A stretch of DNA of 64,000 nucleotides from an uncultured Acetatifactor sp. (lineage in GTDB: Bacteria > Bacillota > Clostridia > Lachnospirales > Lachnospiraceae), in NCBI GenBank assembly GCA_910584375.1, contig CAJUAH010000020.1, positions 1 to 64,000 on the forward strand, written 5' to 3'. The position numbers were made by a program, and so were the translations under genes. A model generated the notes under the pieces. That model was given only the letters and a program-made list of their open reading frames with translations, ran no database searches and was not told where the DNA came from. Within the stretch, counting starts at the first letter, position 1. Every line of letters begins with the position of its first letter. Positions 8,408 to 15,443 of this stretch are shown here, in pieces.

Positions 8408-9802
8408 ATGAAGCTGAAAGGGACGATGGTACTGGAACTGACGGATGGGGCCACGGGGGAAGTGGAGAGGATCACGGAGGAGAACATGGTGACGGAGGCG
8501 GTGAACGACATCCTTGGGATGAACCCCATGGGCGTGTTCTACTCCGAGGAGAACCTGGCGGATGTCTTAAGCTGGAACGGGACGCTCCTGCCCATCTGCC
8601 CGAACATGGTCGGCGGCATCCTGCTCTTCCCCCAGACGCTGGAGGAGGACGCCGCCCATATCTATGAGATGTCAGAGAACCTCCCGGTGGCGTATGCCTC
8701 CAACAACGTGAACACCACGGCGAACACGGCCAGGGGGAGCCTGAACCAGACGGAGAGCAAGGCGCTGGAGAACGGCTATAAATTCGTGTGGGAGTTCACG
8801 CCCAGCCAGGGCAACGGCACCATCGCGGCGGTGGCGCTGACCAGCGCCCAGGGCGGGCAGAACGCCTATGGGAGCCTTGTGGGGGATGCCAGCGCCTTCC
8901 TCAAGATCAAGAAGCTGGACATCGGGGACCTGGGGAAAGCAAAGCAGATGGTGCTGTTCGAGACGGCGGAGGTGGATTTTGAAAATGACCTGCTGTATTC
9001 CGTCACCTTTGCGGATTCCAGCGTGCGGATCAGGAAGGTGCGTATCCCCATCTTCACCATCGGGCTGAATGAGAAGCTGGACGATTCCACCTACACGGTC
9101 CTGGAAGACCATGCCGTACAGACAGAAACCTTCCTGTTCCTGGGAAGCTATACGAAGTACGGGGAGTTCCTGGACGGGCAGGACGGGTACTGGTACGGCT
9201 TCTCCAACCAGGCCAATTCCTCCGGGAACGCAAAGATGCTCTGGGTGAAGATCTCCAAGGCCGACTATTCCATGACGGAAGGGGAATGGACGCTCTCCAA
9301 CGCAAAGCTGATGGCGGTGGGGGAGCGGGACATGGACAGCAGCTATCCGGAAAGGAGCTGCAGGTGCTGTATGCGGGACGGTTACCTGTATGTCCCCGCT
9401 TATGACAAGAAGGGCATCTACAAGATCAATGTGGCGAATACAGCGGACGTATCGCTGATCGAGTTTGGGTTCACTTCCAAGATGAAGCCGCTGGGCGAGT
9501 CCGGAACCTGCGAGCTGTACCTGACGCTGGTGGGCGACCTCATCATCGGCGGGGACTTCCAGGTCACGGCGGCGGATGCGGTCATCCATACCCAGGGGAG
9601 CGCGCGGCTTGGCTGTTTGGCTACGCCGCTGTTCCAGCATAAGCAGTTCCTGGTGGGGTGGGGAGGCAGCTACGGGAACGAATACCGCCATATGTACCTG
9701 CTGACGCCGTACCTCGCCACCATCAATAACCTGTCCTCGGCGGTGGTGAAGGACGCCAACAAGACCATGAAGATCACCTACACGCTGACGGAGGAGGCAT
9801 GA
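8408..9802 (+). CDS. Phage structural protein, probable baseplate/tail-fibre component
   Basis: A 464-residue protein starting 'MKLKGTMVLELTDGATGEVERITEENMVTEAVNDIL', a pattern seen at the N-termini of Firmicutes phage tail-tip accessory proteins. The middle (about 230-400) has repeated beta-propeller-like strand clusters ('GYWYGFSNQANSSGNAKMLWVKI', 'DGYLYVPAYDKKGIYKINV', 'TQGSARLGCLATPLF'). I recognise no catalytic motif; a receptor-binding or host-range role is an inference. Last gene of the structural run on this strand; the next gene is antisense. Confidence 0.55.
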   Translation: MKLKGTMVLELTDGATGEVERITEENMVTEAVNDILGMNPMGVFYSEENLADVLSWNGTLLPICPNMVGGILLFPQTLEEDAAHIYEMSENLPVAYASNNVNTTANTARGSLNQTESKALENGYKFVWEFTPSQGNGTIAAVALTSAQGGQNAYGSLVGDASAFLKIKKLDIGDLGKAKQMVLFETAEVDFENDLLYSVTFADSSVRIRKVRIPIFTIGLNEKLDDSTYTVLEDHAVQTETFLFLGSYTKYGEFLDGQDGYWYGFSNQANSSGNAKMLWVKISKADYSMTEGEWTLSNAKLMAVGERDMDSSYPERSCRCCMRDGYLYVPAYDKKGIYKINVANTADVSLIEFGFTSKMKPLGESGTCELYLTLVGDLIIGGDFQVTAADAVIHTQGSARLGCLATPLFQHKQFLVGWGGSYGNEYRHMYLLTPYLATINNLSSAVVKDANKTMKITYTLTEEA

Positions 9803-9815
9803 CGGACAGCTTTAC

Positions 9816-9839
9816 GGCAGGGGAGATGTATCCCCTGCC
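9816..9839 (+). other. Perfect hairpin after tail module
   Basis: GGCAGGGGA and TCCCCTGCC form a nine-pair perfect stem with a six-base loop. There is no adjacent T-run, so a Rho-independent terminator is not clearly supported, but a smaller GCCGG/CCGGC hairpin follows at 9862-9878 ahead of T-rich sequence. It may protect the 3' end of the structural transcript or terminate the antisense gene opposite. Confidence 0.45.
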
Positions 9840-9891
9840 ATGATAAAAGGGTGGTGGGTATGCCGGTGAAATTCCGGCGTGCGGCGTTTCT

Positions 9892-10263
9892 TTAGCTCCG
9901 GGATTCCGGGGTGGATGCGGCGTATCTTCCGGCCGGCTCTGCGACCATGGAGAGGGAGGCGGCTTCGGTGTCGATGCGGCGCTTCATCTGCTCAAGTTCG
10001 GTGATTCTTTTTTCAAGCTCCGTCTGCGCCTCCCGCTGTTCCTTTGCCGCCAGTTCCTCAGCGGTGAGGGTGCGGATGTGGATGGAGCCTTCCTCATACT
10101 CGACGATGAGCGGAGCCCCGATGGTGAAGCCGAGCTGCTCCAGCCACCACCCTTCCATCTGTATCTTCGGGACTGCGGTGCATGGGCCGGTGCCGCTGTG
10201 CAGGGTGCCGCCGCTCTGGTGGTGGCGGTAGGTGTATACGACTTTGATGTTCTTTGTCTTCAT
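9892..10263 (-). CDS. SymE-like protein with C-terminal coiled coil
   Basis: Start fixed at the ATG (complement 10261-10263) because GGAGG lies eight bases upstream on the minus strand; a longer open frame upstream lacks a start signal. 123 residues: 'KNIKVVYTYRHHQ', then 'VPKIQMEGWWLEQLGFTIGAPLIVEYEEG' which matches the SymE/AbrB-like core (P-K-I-x-x-x-G-x-W-L-x-x-x-G-F-x-x-G). Residues 75-105 form a charged helix or coiled coil (EELAAKEQREAQTELEKRITELEQ), longer than in Escherichia coli SymE. SymE of E. coli is an SOS-induced toxin repressed by an antisense RNA; whether this one is toxic is unknown. It is the only minus-strand gene in the late operon. Confidence 0.75.
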   Translation of the reverse strand: MKTKNIKVVYTYRHHQSGGTLHSGTGPCTAVPKIQMEGWWLEQLGFTIGAPLIVEYEEGSIHIRTLTAEELAAKEQREAQTELEKRITELEQMKRRIDTEAASLSMVAEPAGRYAASTPESRS

Positions 10264-10410
10264 AAGGTGTCCTCCGTGGATTTTTATTTTCCCTGCCGCC
10301 TCCCTCTTTCCGGGCAGGCGGGGCTTCGGGGTAGTGTTATTAATCACTCTGAAGCCATGAAATAGCAAGGGAAACAGGGGCATAAATGTGACAAAGATTT
10401 AGACAGGTAC

Positions 10411-10427
10411 TTGTGTAAACGACACAA
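10411..10427. promoter_or_regulatory. Inverted repeat between symE-like gene and holin
   Basis: TTGTGT-AAACG-ACACAA, a six-base inverted repeat with five-base spacer, lies about 150 bases upstream of the antisense SymE-like start and 85 bases upstream of the holin. Placement suggests an operator; no binding protein is identified. Confidence 0.35.
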
Positions 10428-10448
10428 ATAAATATTTCCTGGAAACTG

Positions 10449-10479
10449 GCGGATGCCCATTTCGGACACCCGCTTTTTT
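10449..10479 (+). terminator. Imperfect terminator-like hairpin ahead of holin
   Basis: GCGGATGCCC pairs imperfectly with GGACACCCGC (two mismatches) and is followed by six T. It lies 32 bases before the holin start. It could end a plus-strand RNA that is antisense to the 5' region of the SymE-like gene, or attenuate entry into the lysis genes. Confidence 0.45.
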
Positions 10480-10511
10480 CATACAAAAAATTTTTGAAGG
10501 AGGGTTTCAAC

Positions 10512-10931
10512 ATGAAGGAATTCTGGAACACGATCCAACTCATCTTTACGGCCATCGGGGGATGGCTCGGCTGGTTCTTAGGCGGCTGTGACGGCCTGCT
10601 GTACGCGCTTGTCGTATTTGTCGTGGTGGACTATGCCACGGGGGTGATGTGTGCCGCAGCGGATAAAAAGCTGTCCAGCGAGGTGGGCTTCCGGGGCATT
10701 GCGAAGAAGGTGCTGATCTTCCTGCTGGTGGGGATTGCAAACATCCTCGACGTGCAGGTCATCGGGAGCGGCTCCGTGCTGCGGACGGCGATCATCTTTT
10801 TCTATATCTCCAACGAGGGCGTGAGCCTCCTGGAGAACGCCGGACGCCTGGGGCTGCCTATCCCGGAAAAGCTGAAGGACATTCTGACGCAATTGCATGA
10901 CCGGGCGGAAAACGGGAAGGGGGACGAGTGA
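10512..10931 (+). CDS. Phage holin, toxin-secretion/phage-lysis holin family
   Basis: 139 residues. The ATG at 10512 is chosen because AAGGAGG ends eight bases before it; the TTG 18 bases upstream overlaps that site. Three or four hydrophobic segments: about 10-30 (LIFTAIGGWLGWFLGG), 32-52 (LLYALVVFVVVDYATGVM), 70-90 (KVLIFLLVGIANILDV), and 95-112. The 'VVDYATGVMCA' segment is typical of the Bacteriophage_holin_4 family. It would permeabilise the membrane to release the endolysin encoded next. The stop overlaps the endolysin's GTG start by four bases. Confidence 0.88.
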   Translation: MKEFWNTIQLIFTAIGGWLGWFLGGCDGLLYALVVFVVVDYATGVMCAAADKKLSSEVGFRGIAKKVLIFLLVGIANILDVQVIGSGSVLRTAIIFFYISNEGVSLLENAGRLGLPIPEKLKDILTQLHDRAENGKGDE

Positions 10932-12433
10932 GGATGAAACTTGTGGAAAGCATTATGACGAGAAATCCCTGCTGCACGGCAGGGCGGAAGATTACGGTCA
11001 AGGGGCTGATGCTCCATTCCGTGGGCTGCCCGCAGCCGAAGGCGTCCGCATTCATCAGTTCGTGGAACAGCTCGTCACACGGCAGTTCCTGTGTCCACGG
11101 ATTTATTGACGGAAACGATGGGACGGTGTACCAGACGCTTCCCTGGAACCACAGGGGATGGCACTGCGGAAGCGGGAGCAAAGGGAGCGGGAACAATACC
11201 CATATCGGGGTGGAGATGTGCGAGCCTGCGTGTATCAAATACACGGCAGGCTCTAACTTTACCTGCTCCAACCTGGAAGAAGCACGGTCGGTGGCAAAAC
11301 GCACCTATGAGGCGGCGGTGGAGCTGTTCGCCATGCTCTGCAGGAAATACGGTCTGAACCCGCTGGCGGACGGCGTCATCATCAGCCACAGGGAAGGCCA
11401 CAGCCGGGGCATTGCCAGCAACCACGGCGACCCGGAACATCTGTGGACACAGCTTGGCATGGGGTACACCATGGATGGATTCCGCGGGGCGGTCAAGGCG
11501 GCAATGGGCGGCGCACCCTCTGGAACGGACGGATACACGAAGATCATGGGGAATGCCGCGGCAACGGTGGAACAGATGAAGGCATACCTCAAGGCGAAGA
11601 ATCCGAACGTGGCGCAGTCTGTCCTTGATATGGTTCCGCTGTATCTTTCGGAGGGCAGAGCAGAGGGTGTGAGGGGCGACATCGCCTTTGCACAGTCCTG
11701 CCTTGAGACGGGGAACTTCACTTTTTCCGGCTCTGCGGTCACGCTTTCCCAGAACAGTTTCTGCGGCATGGGCGTGACTTCCAATGGGATGAAGGGGAAT
11801 TCCTTTGGCACGCCGCAGCTCGGCATCCGGGCGCAGGTGCAGCATTTGAAAGCTTATGCCTCCACGGACGCGCTGAAGAACGCCTGTATTGACCCGCGTT
11901 TCAAATACGTCACGAGGGGCAGTGCGGAATATGCGGAGTGGCTTGGGCAGAAAGAAAATCCAGATGGGAAAGGATGGGCGGCGGGGGCCAGATACGGGGA
12001 GAAGATCCTCTCCATACTGAAAGGCATCCTCGGAACGGCAGGCGGGGAATCCAAGCCTGTGGAAGCCTGGTACCGCGTCCGGAAGTCGTGGGCGGACGCA
12101 TCCTCGCAGAAAGGGGCGTTCAAGTCGCTGGGGAACGCCAAGAAGTGTGCGGATGAGAATCCGGGGCATTCCGTGTTCGATGAATCGGGGAAGGCGGTGT
12201 ACACCAAAGCGGCGTCATTCCAGCCGTACCTTGTACGGGTATCCATTCCCGATCTGAACATCCGGAAAGGTCCTGGCACGGATAAGCCAAAAACAGGGAA
12301 ATATACAGGGATTGGCACTTTCACGATTGTGGAGGAGGCGGACGGCGAAGGCGCATCCAGATGGGGGCTTTTAAAATCCTACCGGGAAAAGAGAAACGGA
12401 TGGATTTCGCTCGATCACGCCAGCCGGATATAA
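10928..12433 (+). CDS. Modular endolysin: amidase, glucosaminidase and SH3b domains
   Basis: 501 residues. Residues about 20-200 are an Amidase_2 (N-acetylmuramoyl-L-alanine amidase) domain with zinc-ligand motifs 'GLMLHSVG', 'THIGVEMCE' and 'NHGDPEHLW'. Residues about 230-370 form a glucosaminidase-type domain ('GDIAFAQSCLETGNFTF', 'QNSFCGMGV', 'GIRAQVQHLKAYAS'). Residues about 385-500 hold a cell-wall-binding region with an SH3-like 'LNIRKGPGTDKPKTGKY' motif. Together these cut peptidoglycan at two bonds. Starts GTG 10928 or ATG 10934; both follow AAGGGGG. A strong terminator lies just after the gene. Having two catalytic domains is uncommon but known in Clostridia phages. Confidence 0.9.
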   Translation: MRMKLVESIMTRNPCCTAGRKITVKGLMLHSVGCPQPKASAFISSWNSSSHGSSCVHGFIDGNDGTVYQTLPWNHRGWHCGSGSKGSGNNTHIGVEMCEPACIKYTAGSNFTCSNLEEARSVAKRTYEAAVELFAMLCRKYGLNPLADGVIISHREGHSRGIASNHGDPEHLWTQLGMGYTMDGFRGAVKAAMGGAPSGTDGYTKIMGNAAATVEQMKAYLKAKNPNVAQSVLDMVPLYLSEGRAEGVRGDIAFAQSCLETGNFTFSGSAVTLSQNSFCGMGVTSNGMKGNSFGTPQLGIRAQVQHLKAYASTDALKNACIDPRFKYVTRGSAEYAEWLGQKENPDGKGWAAGARYGEKILSILKGILGTAGGESKPVEAWYRVRKSWADASSQKGAFKSLGNAKKCADENPGHSVFDESGKAVYTKAASFQPYLVRVSIPDLNIRKGPGTDKPKTGKYTGIGTFTIVEEADGEGASRWGLLKSYREKRNGWISLDHASRI

Positions 12434-12445
12434 ATACAGACAGCA

Positions 12446-12486
12446 GGGCCCGCGGCATTTTCCCATGTGCCGCGGGCCCGTTTTTT
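12446..12486 (+). terminator. Strong intrinsic terminator after endolysin
   Basis: A perfect 12-pair GC-rich stem (GGGCCCGCGGCA with TGCCGCGGGCCC), ten-base loop, then seven T after one G. It ends the late lysis transcript. Confidence 0.92.
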
Positions 12487-12639
12487 AGTAGGTGTAAACT
12501 GCACAGGAAACAGATGGAAAGTTTGTGCATCTTATGGCGCAGATATGAGTGGATAATCCCCCGGTTCTGATTTAACATGGCACTACCCCAAAGGGCGCTG
12601 CCGGGAACGGCGGCAGAAAATAAAAGGAGGCACACGCCT

Positions 12640-12705
12640 ATGAAAAAACAGTTTATGGAAACAGCCCGCCTGCCACGCAGGGGGCGGCGGAAGGAGGGAT
12701 GCTGA
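12640..12705 (+). CDS. Small basic peptide, 21 residues, coupled to next gene
   Basis: Encodes MKKQFMETARLPRRGRRKEGC, strongly basic at its C-terminal half. It has an excellent AAAGGAGG site nine bases before the ATG, and its TGA overlaps the ATG of the next gene (TGATG). The next gene's own AAGGAGG lies inside this ORF. The good signals and coupling support translation, either as a functional peptide or as a leader that opens the downstream site. I recognise no family. Confidence 0.45.
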   Translation: MKKQFMETARLPRRGRRKEGC

Positions 12706-12983
12706 TGTTCACTGCAAAGGAACGCGCACTTCTTATTTCCCCTTACTTCCGGCTCATCCGTCAGACGGATGACTTCTTTGAAATCCAGTCCAGATGCACA
12801 AAACACTGCTGGATCGTCCAGAAACTTTCCTATGACCGGTATCCGGTCCGCATCTACCACAAGCACACGAAGGGGACGGCCTACTACCATAAGCATAGCC
12901 ACGCCAACACGGTATCCTCCGCCGTCCGGCAGATCAAAAGCCACGATGCGTGGCAGCTAAACGGGAGGCGCGCCATGGCGTAA
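12705..12983 (+). CDS. Conserved element-borne hypothetical protein
   Basis: 92 residues, beginning MFTAKERALLISPYFRLIRQ. ATG 12705 is chosen over ATG 12699 because AAGGAGG at 12691-12697 is then seven bases away. Basic, His-rich centre ('VRIYHKHTKGTAYYHKHSHANT') and no membrane segment. I know similar short proteins from Clostridia prophages next to recombinase modules, but no function. It is followed by an intrinsic terminator. Confidence 0.65.
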   Translation: MFTAKERALLISPYFRLIRQTDDFFEIQSRCTKHCWIVQKLSYDRYPVRIYHKHTKGTAYYHKHSHANTVSSAVRQIKSHDAWQLNGRRAMA

Positions 12984-13005
12984 AGGCCGGCGCGAATAGT
13001 GACAA

Positions 13006-13040
13006 GCCCACGGCACATAAAATGTCGTGGGCCATTTTTT
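13006..13040 (+). terminator. Intrinsic terminator
   Basis: GCCCACGGCACAT pairs with ATGTCGTGGGC around an AAA loop (one bulge), followed by CA and six T. It ends the transcript of the preceding 92-residue gene. Confidence 0.85.
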
Positions 13041-13047
13041 GATTTTT

Positions 13048-13167
13048 GGGTATCCAAAACCGCCCGGAAATCTCCGTATGTTGGAGGCGGGCGTTTTCCA
13101 TGGCGTATGTGAGGAAGAATTTTTCTCTCGTGGGTGTATAAAGCCGCCCGGAAACCTCCGTATAGTG
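13048..13167 (+). repeat. Pair of 36-bp direct repeats, 84 bp apart, each with a hairpin
   Basis: Copies at 13048-13083 and 13132-13167 share the core CCGCCCGGAAA-Y-CTCCGTAT and a GGGT...AAA lead-in. Each continues into a partial inverted repeat (CGCCCG...CTCC with GGAG..CGGGCG in copy 1; CCTC with GAGG in copy 2). They occupy most of the gap between the terminator and the next gene. Function unknown. Confidence 0.7.
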
Positions 13168-13250
13168 AGGGGCCGCACAGGCAGGGGAATTTCTGCAGCG
13201 GCCGTCCGGTTCCGGCCGCTGCGGCGGCATATGGCAGGAGGTGTGTTTAT

Positions 13251-13676
13251 ATGACGGAAGGACAGAAAAAAGAGATAAAGCACCTGCGGGAGTCAGGCGC
13301 TGGGTATACAGCAATCGCAGGGAAGATGGGAATCCCAAAGGAAACGGTAAGGAGCTTCTGTAGGAGGAACGGCCTGGCAGGGCAGGCGGTGCAGGAAGGG
13401 TCAGAGGATAGGCAGGCACAGGAAGGCTCCTGCCGGGAATGCGGGAAACCGCTGCAGCAGACGGAGGGCGTGAAGCGGCGGGTGTTCTGCTCCAGGGAGT
13501 GCCGTGAGAAGTGGTGGCACAGCCATCCGGGGGAGGTCAGGCAGAGGGCGGTGTATTCCTTCACCTGCGCCGGGTGCGGGCAGCCGTTCACGGCCTACGG
13601 CAATTCAAAGCGGAAATACTGCTCCCATGAATGTTATATCAGGAACCGTTTCAAAGGCGGTGATGACGGTGAATGA
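13251..13676 (+). CDS. HTH and zinc-ribbon protein, often annotated as sigma-70-like
   Basis: 141 residues. ATG 13251 follows AGGAGGTG by seven bases. Residues 1-45 are a helix-turn-helix ('KKEIKHLRESGAGYTAIAGK' then 'IPKETVRSFCRRNGL'), resembling sigma region 4 or a resolvase-type HTH. Residues 60-90 ('CRECGKPLQQTEGVKRRVFC..EC') and 105-135 ('CAGCGQPFTAYGNSKRKYC..EC') are two Cys4 zinc ribbons. Proteins of this build sit beside serine recombinases in Lachnospiraceae elements. A role as transcription factor or recombination accessory protein is inference. It overlaps the next gene. Confidence 0.75.
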   Translation: MTEGQKKEIKHLRESGAGYTAIAGKMGIPKETVRSFCRRNGLAGQAVQEGSEDRQAQEGSCRECGKPLQQTEGVKRRVFCSRECREKWWHSHPGEVRQRAVYSFTCAGCGQPFTAYGNSKRKYCSHECYIRNRFKGGDDGE

Positions 13677-13845
13677 GAAGGAATTCCGCACGGAGCTGCG
13701 TTATCGGATGTCGCTTGCCGTGGCGCGGGCGATGCTCGAAGAAGGCGCCATCACAGAGGAGGAATATTCGGAAATTGATACAATACTTTTGCAGAAACAC
13801 CGGCCAATTTTGGGTACATTATTAGCCGGAAAACCCTTGCAATAA
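13663..13845 (+). CDS. SHOCT-like small protein
   Basis: 60 residues: 'LRYRMSLAVARAMLEEGAITEEEYSEIDTILLQKHRPILGTLLAG'. The 'LLEEGAITEEEYxxI' portion matches the short SHOCT-type domain. It starts within the end of the preceding gene, with GGCGG upstream, and ends 44 bases before the first recombinase. Gene order HTH/zinc-ribbon, SHOCT, recombinase, recombinase is a recurrent cassette, so a role in recombination or its control is likely but unproven. Confidence 0.7.
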   Translation: MTVNEKEFRTELRYRMSLAVARAMLEEGAITEEEYSEIDTILLQKHRPILGTLLAGKPLQ

Positions 13846-13889
13846 GTGCGGTTTGGAGTGATGAATGGTAGCGGAAAGGAGTGGTTTCA

Positions 13890-15443
13890 TTGAAGAAGAT
13901 CAGCAAAATCGAGCCGGTCCGCCCCATACTGGCAGGGCAGAAAAAAGTGGCCGCCTATGCCCGCGTTTCAAGGGACACGGAGCGGCTCATGAATTCCGTT
14001 TCCGCACAGGTCAGCTACTACAGCGCACTCATCCAGAACAATCCGGAATGGGAATATGCAGGGGTGTACGCAGACTGCGGGATATCCGGGACAGGGACGG
14101 CCAGGCGCGGCGAGTTCTTAAGGATGCTCGCCGACTGTGAGGATGGAAAGATTGACATTATCCTGACAAAATCCATCAGCCGCTTCGCAAGGAACACGGT
14201 CGACCTTCTGGAGACAGTCAGGCATTTAAAGTCCCTCGGCATCGAGGTGCGGTTCGAGAAGGAACACATCAATTCGCTTTCAGAGGACGGGGAGCTGATG
14301 CTCTCGCTTCTGGCATCCTTCGCGCAGGAGGAGAGCCGGAGCATTTCGGAAAACGTGAAGTGGGGAGTCAGGAGGCGGTTCCAGTCCGGCGAGATCGGGA
14401 CAGCGAACAAGCACATCCTCGGATACCGGTATGATGAGAATGAGAAAAAATATGTCATCATCCCAGAAGAGGCGGAAGCAGTCCGCTGGATGTTCCGGAT
14501 GTACATTGATGGGGTTCCCCTGCGGGAGATTGCGGGGAGCATGAACAGGACGGGCATCCGCACCACGCTTGGCAATGACTTCCAGGAAGCCTCGGTGCGG
14601 CAGCTCATCTTCAACGAGGTCTATGCCGGGGACATCCGGCGGCAGAAATGCTACATGGCGGACCCGATCACAAAAACGAAGGTGAAAAACTGCGGGGAGC
14701 TGCCGCAGTATTACATGGAGGACTGCCATGAAGCCATCATTGACCGGGAAACCTACGCAAAGGTCCAGGCGGAGATGGAGCGGCGGGCGGGGCTTGTCAA
14801 CCCCACCTACCCTTTTACGGGGAAGATGAAATGCGGCATCTGCGGGCAGCCGTTCACACGGAAGAAAGGAACCGTAAGGGGGAAAAGTTATGTACACTGG
14901 ATATGCCGCTCTAAAAAGGAAACGGGCATGAGCTGCACAAGCGTGAATTTCAGCGAGGAAGAGCTGGAGCGGATTTCGGAGCGGACGCTTGGGATGGATG
15001 AGTTTGACGGGGCTGTGTTTGAAAAGACAGTCCTGGGGATGGCTGTCCTGCCGGATGGGGACATCGAATTCCGGCTTTCCGGCGGGGAAACGAAAGTCTG
15101 GAAGAACCTGCACCTGGATCCGCCAAGGCACATCGCCACGGTCACGGACTGCTTCCAGGGGAAGATACGGTGCGCCGCCTGCGGGAATACATACCACCGG
15201 GTGAACGGCGCGGGGAAGTGGGTGTACTGGTACTGCATCGGCAAGAAAAGGAAGAATGTGGAGTGCCATAACCCGAATTACACCGATTACAAGCTGAGGC
15301 AGGTTTCCGCATACATGATGGGGCTGGAAGAGTTCAGCGAGGCAGAGTTTGAGAAACAGATAGGGGAAATCACGGCATTCCCGGACGGGAGCCTGGAGTT
15401 CCATTTCAAAGAAGGGAGGGCGGAGAAATGGCAAAGAGCGTGA
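13890..15443 (+). CDS. Large serine recombinase (first of the prophage pair)
   Basis: 517 residues from TTG 13890, chosen because GGAAAGGAG ends nine bases upstream (a GTG at 13881 abuts that site). The resolvase domain has the nucleophile in 'AAYARVSRDTE' (about Ser27), followed by 'TKSISRFARNTVDLL' and 'SFAQEESRSISENVKWG'. A recombinase domain occupies about 165-270. There are two Cys4 zinc ribbons, at 'CGICGQPF' and 'CAACGNTY', where most family members have one. It catalyses site-specific integration and excision without homologous ends. It overlaps the second recombinase by 16 bases, so the two are translated together and perhaps act as a heteromer. Confidence 0.92.
   Translation: MKKISKIEPVRPILAGQKKVAAYARVSRDTERLMNSVSAQVSYYSALIQNNPEWEYAGVYADCGISGTGTARRGEFLRMLADCEDGKIDIILTKSISRFARNTVDLLETVRHLKSLGIEVRFEKEHINSLSEDGELMLSLLASFAQEESRSISENVKWGVRRRFQSGEIGTANKHILGYRYDENEKKYVIIPEEAEAVRWMFRMYIDGVPLREIAGSMNRTGIRTTLGNDFQEASVRQLIFNEVYAGDIRRQKCYMADPITKTKVKNCGELPQYYMEDCHEAIIDRETYAKVQAEMERRAGLVNPTYPFTGKMKCGICGQPFTRKKGTVRGKSYVHWICRSKKETGMSCTSVNFSEEELERISERTLGMDEFDGAVFEKTVLGMAVLPDGDIEFRLSGGETKVWKNLHLDPPRHIATVTDCFQGKIRCAACGNTYHRVNGAGKWVYWYCIGKKRKNVECHNPNYTDYKLRQVSAYMMGLEEFSEAEFEKQIGEITAFPDGSLEFHFKEGRAEKWQRA

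Noticed and set aside
6511..9802. Possible diversity-generating retroelement target in the tip or fibre gene
   Set aside because: No reverse transcriptase, template repeat or accessory gene is present within the window.
9799..9843. 14-codon frame overlapping the end of the tail gene by ATGA
   Set aside because: It is made almost entirely of the 9816-9839 hairpin, which better explains conservation; too short to support.
13027..13254. 75-codon frame with a repeated 'PPGNLR' phrase before the HTH/zinc-ribbon gene
   Set aside because: Starts inside a terminator, no ribosome-binding site; the repeated phrase is simply the translation of the 36-bp DNA repeat.
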